Assembly: GCA_000980495.1 (NCBI GenBank)
Contig: LARN01000075.1
Location: 1-5,403 of the forward strand
DNA: 5,403 bases
Reading direction: 5' to 3'
Source: Acinetobacter sp. N54.MGS-139
GTDB taxonomy: Bacteria > Pseudomonadota > Gammaproteobacteria > Burkholderiales > Burkholderiaceae_F
Shown here: positions 5,182-5,403 of the stretch, one piece after another
How the letters are laid out: every line of letters begins with the position of its first letter
How positions within the stretch are numbered: the first letter of the stretch is position 1
Notes under the pieces: generated by a model
Seen by the model: only the letters and a program-made list of their open reading frames with translations
What the model was told of the DNA's origin: nothing
Database searches by the model: none
Position numbers and translations under genes: made by a program

Positions 5182-5210
5182 TTGAATTTTGAGGCCCTCA
5201 ATTGTTTTAT
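5182..5210 (+). promoter_or_regulatory. Candidate promoter for the 5255 ORF with a dyad in the spacer
   Basis: TTGAAT (5182-5187) and TTTTAT (5205-5210) are separated by 17 bases; each matches four of six consensus positions. The spacer contains TTGAGGCCCTCAA (5189-5201), a 13-base palindrome around a central C. Transcription would start around 5217, leaving about 38 bases of leader before the ATG at 5255. Confidence 0.4.
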
Positions 5211-5254
5211 TCTGTTTCCGTTGATTCATTTTTTTACTATTACAGGAGTACCTC

Positions 5255-5362
5255 ATGTCCTTAGAAACTTTAACTGCTTCGACAGGCATTCAAGCCCAAG
5301 AAGCGCAGGCCCAACGCGCAATATTAATAAAAAAATCGAATAGAACCCTCATAAATTTCTAA
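5255..5362 (+). CDS. Short 35-residue ORF, probably the truncated start of an unidentified gene
   Basis: An ATG at 5255 has a strong ribosome binding site, AGGAG (5244-5248), six bases upstream, and a plausible promoter before that. The product begins MSLETLTASTGIQAQEAQAQ and stops at a TAA (5360-5362) after 35 residues. The first 22 codons are normal in composition and alanine/glutamine-rich. From about 5321 the DNA becomes extremely AT-rich and the encoded residues change to ILIKKSNRTLINF. Good initiation signals with an abrupt change of composition suggest the 5' end of a real gene cut by an insertion, deletion or rearrangement near 5320. It could instead be a small leader peptide or a complete small protein. 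I do not recognise the family. Confidence 0.42.
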   Translation: MSLETLTASTGIQAQEAQAQRAILIKKSNRTLINF

Positions 5363-5369
5363 TAATTCT

Positions 5370-5403
5370 ATGAATTTATTATCAAAATTATTTGCCTTAT
5401 ATC
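5370..5403 (+). CDS. Possible start of an AT-rich ORF running off the right edge (partial)
   Basis: An ATG at 5370-5372 opens a frame that continues to the window end and reads MNLLSKLFALY. It begins eight bases after the TAA of the 5255 ORF, in a different frame. No ribosome binding site is visible in the AT-rich bases before it. The hydrophobic start could belong to a membrane or secreted protein, but eleven codons are too few to support a call. Confidence 0.17.
   Translation, partial: MNLLSKLFALY

Larger units (their letters stand above)
4866..5254. other. Long AT-rich intergenic region between divergent genes
   Basis: This 389-base stretch has no credible coding frame of its own. It holds the porin promoter at its left end (4909-4938) and a plus-strand promoter and ribosome binding site at its right end (5182-5210 and 5244-5248). 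Several inverted repeats lie between (4994/5062, 5097/5119, 5136/5150, 5189-5201). A 7-base direct repeat AACTGCA (4949-4955 and 4965-4971, 16 bases apart) lies just upstream of the porin -35. The minus-strand frame 4756-4956 overlaps the porin start in another frame and shows no sign of being a gene. Confidence 0.6.

Noticed and set aside
1..5403. CRISPR arrays, tRNA or rRNA genes, transposase genes
   Set aside because: I saw no regularly spaced repeats, no tRNA-like cloverleaf or CCA end, no rRNA-like stretch and no transposase motif. The break near 5320 could be the edge of a mobile element, but no element end can be recognised in the bases available.

Overview
The window looks like an ordinary chromosomal stretch of a Gram-negative betaproteobacterium. 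The best clue is the porin at 3759-4865. Its lysine/alanine-rich signal peptide, first strand DVTLYGVLDAGV and C-terminal phenylalanine are typical of Burkholderiales-type porins (Porin_4). Together with the moderate base composition, this makes a gut Sutterella/Parasutterella-type organism (Sutterellaceae) my best guess. That is inference; no rRNA or other marker is present.

Layout, left to right. Positions 1-325 hold only doubtful plus-strand coding: an open frame entering from the left edge (2-91), a GC-rich hairpin (48-77) and a small lysine-rich ORF (106-252), then a clear bidirectional terminator (277-313). On the minus strand, 326-1141 is a FetB/YbbM-family ABC permease. Its intergenic region carries a stem-loop and a perfect CRP/FNR-type palindrome. 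Further right on the minus strand, 1289-2455 is a long-form alanyl-tRNA editing protein (AlaX with a DHHA1 tail). A divergent promoter region (2456-2645) separates it from a plus-strand MCE/MlaD-type lipid-transport protein (2646-3656). That gene converges on the minus-strand porin across a strong shared terminator. The 389-base region 4866-5254 carries the porin promoter and several inverted repeats. A second promoter and ribosome binding site there lead to a 35-codon plus-strand ORF (5255-5362), which runs into very AT-rich DNA.

The four recognised genes do not form one pathway. Two of them, the FetB-like permease and the MCE protein, are single components of ABC transporters whose ATPase and other partners are not in the window. 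They must work with proteins encoded elsewhere or be relics. The MCE protein and the porin both concern the cell envelope; the AlaX protein is a stand-alone translation-quality enzyme.

I see no clearly new multi-gene system. The points most worth checking are the broken-looking gene and composition break at the right edge, the dyad-rich region before it, the CRP-like palindrome upstream of fetB, the dyad centred on the alaX -10 element, and the unresolved small ORF(s) at the left edge.
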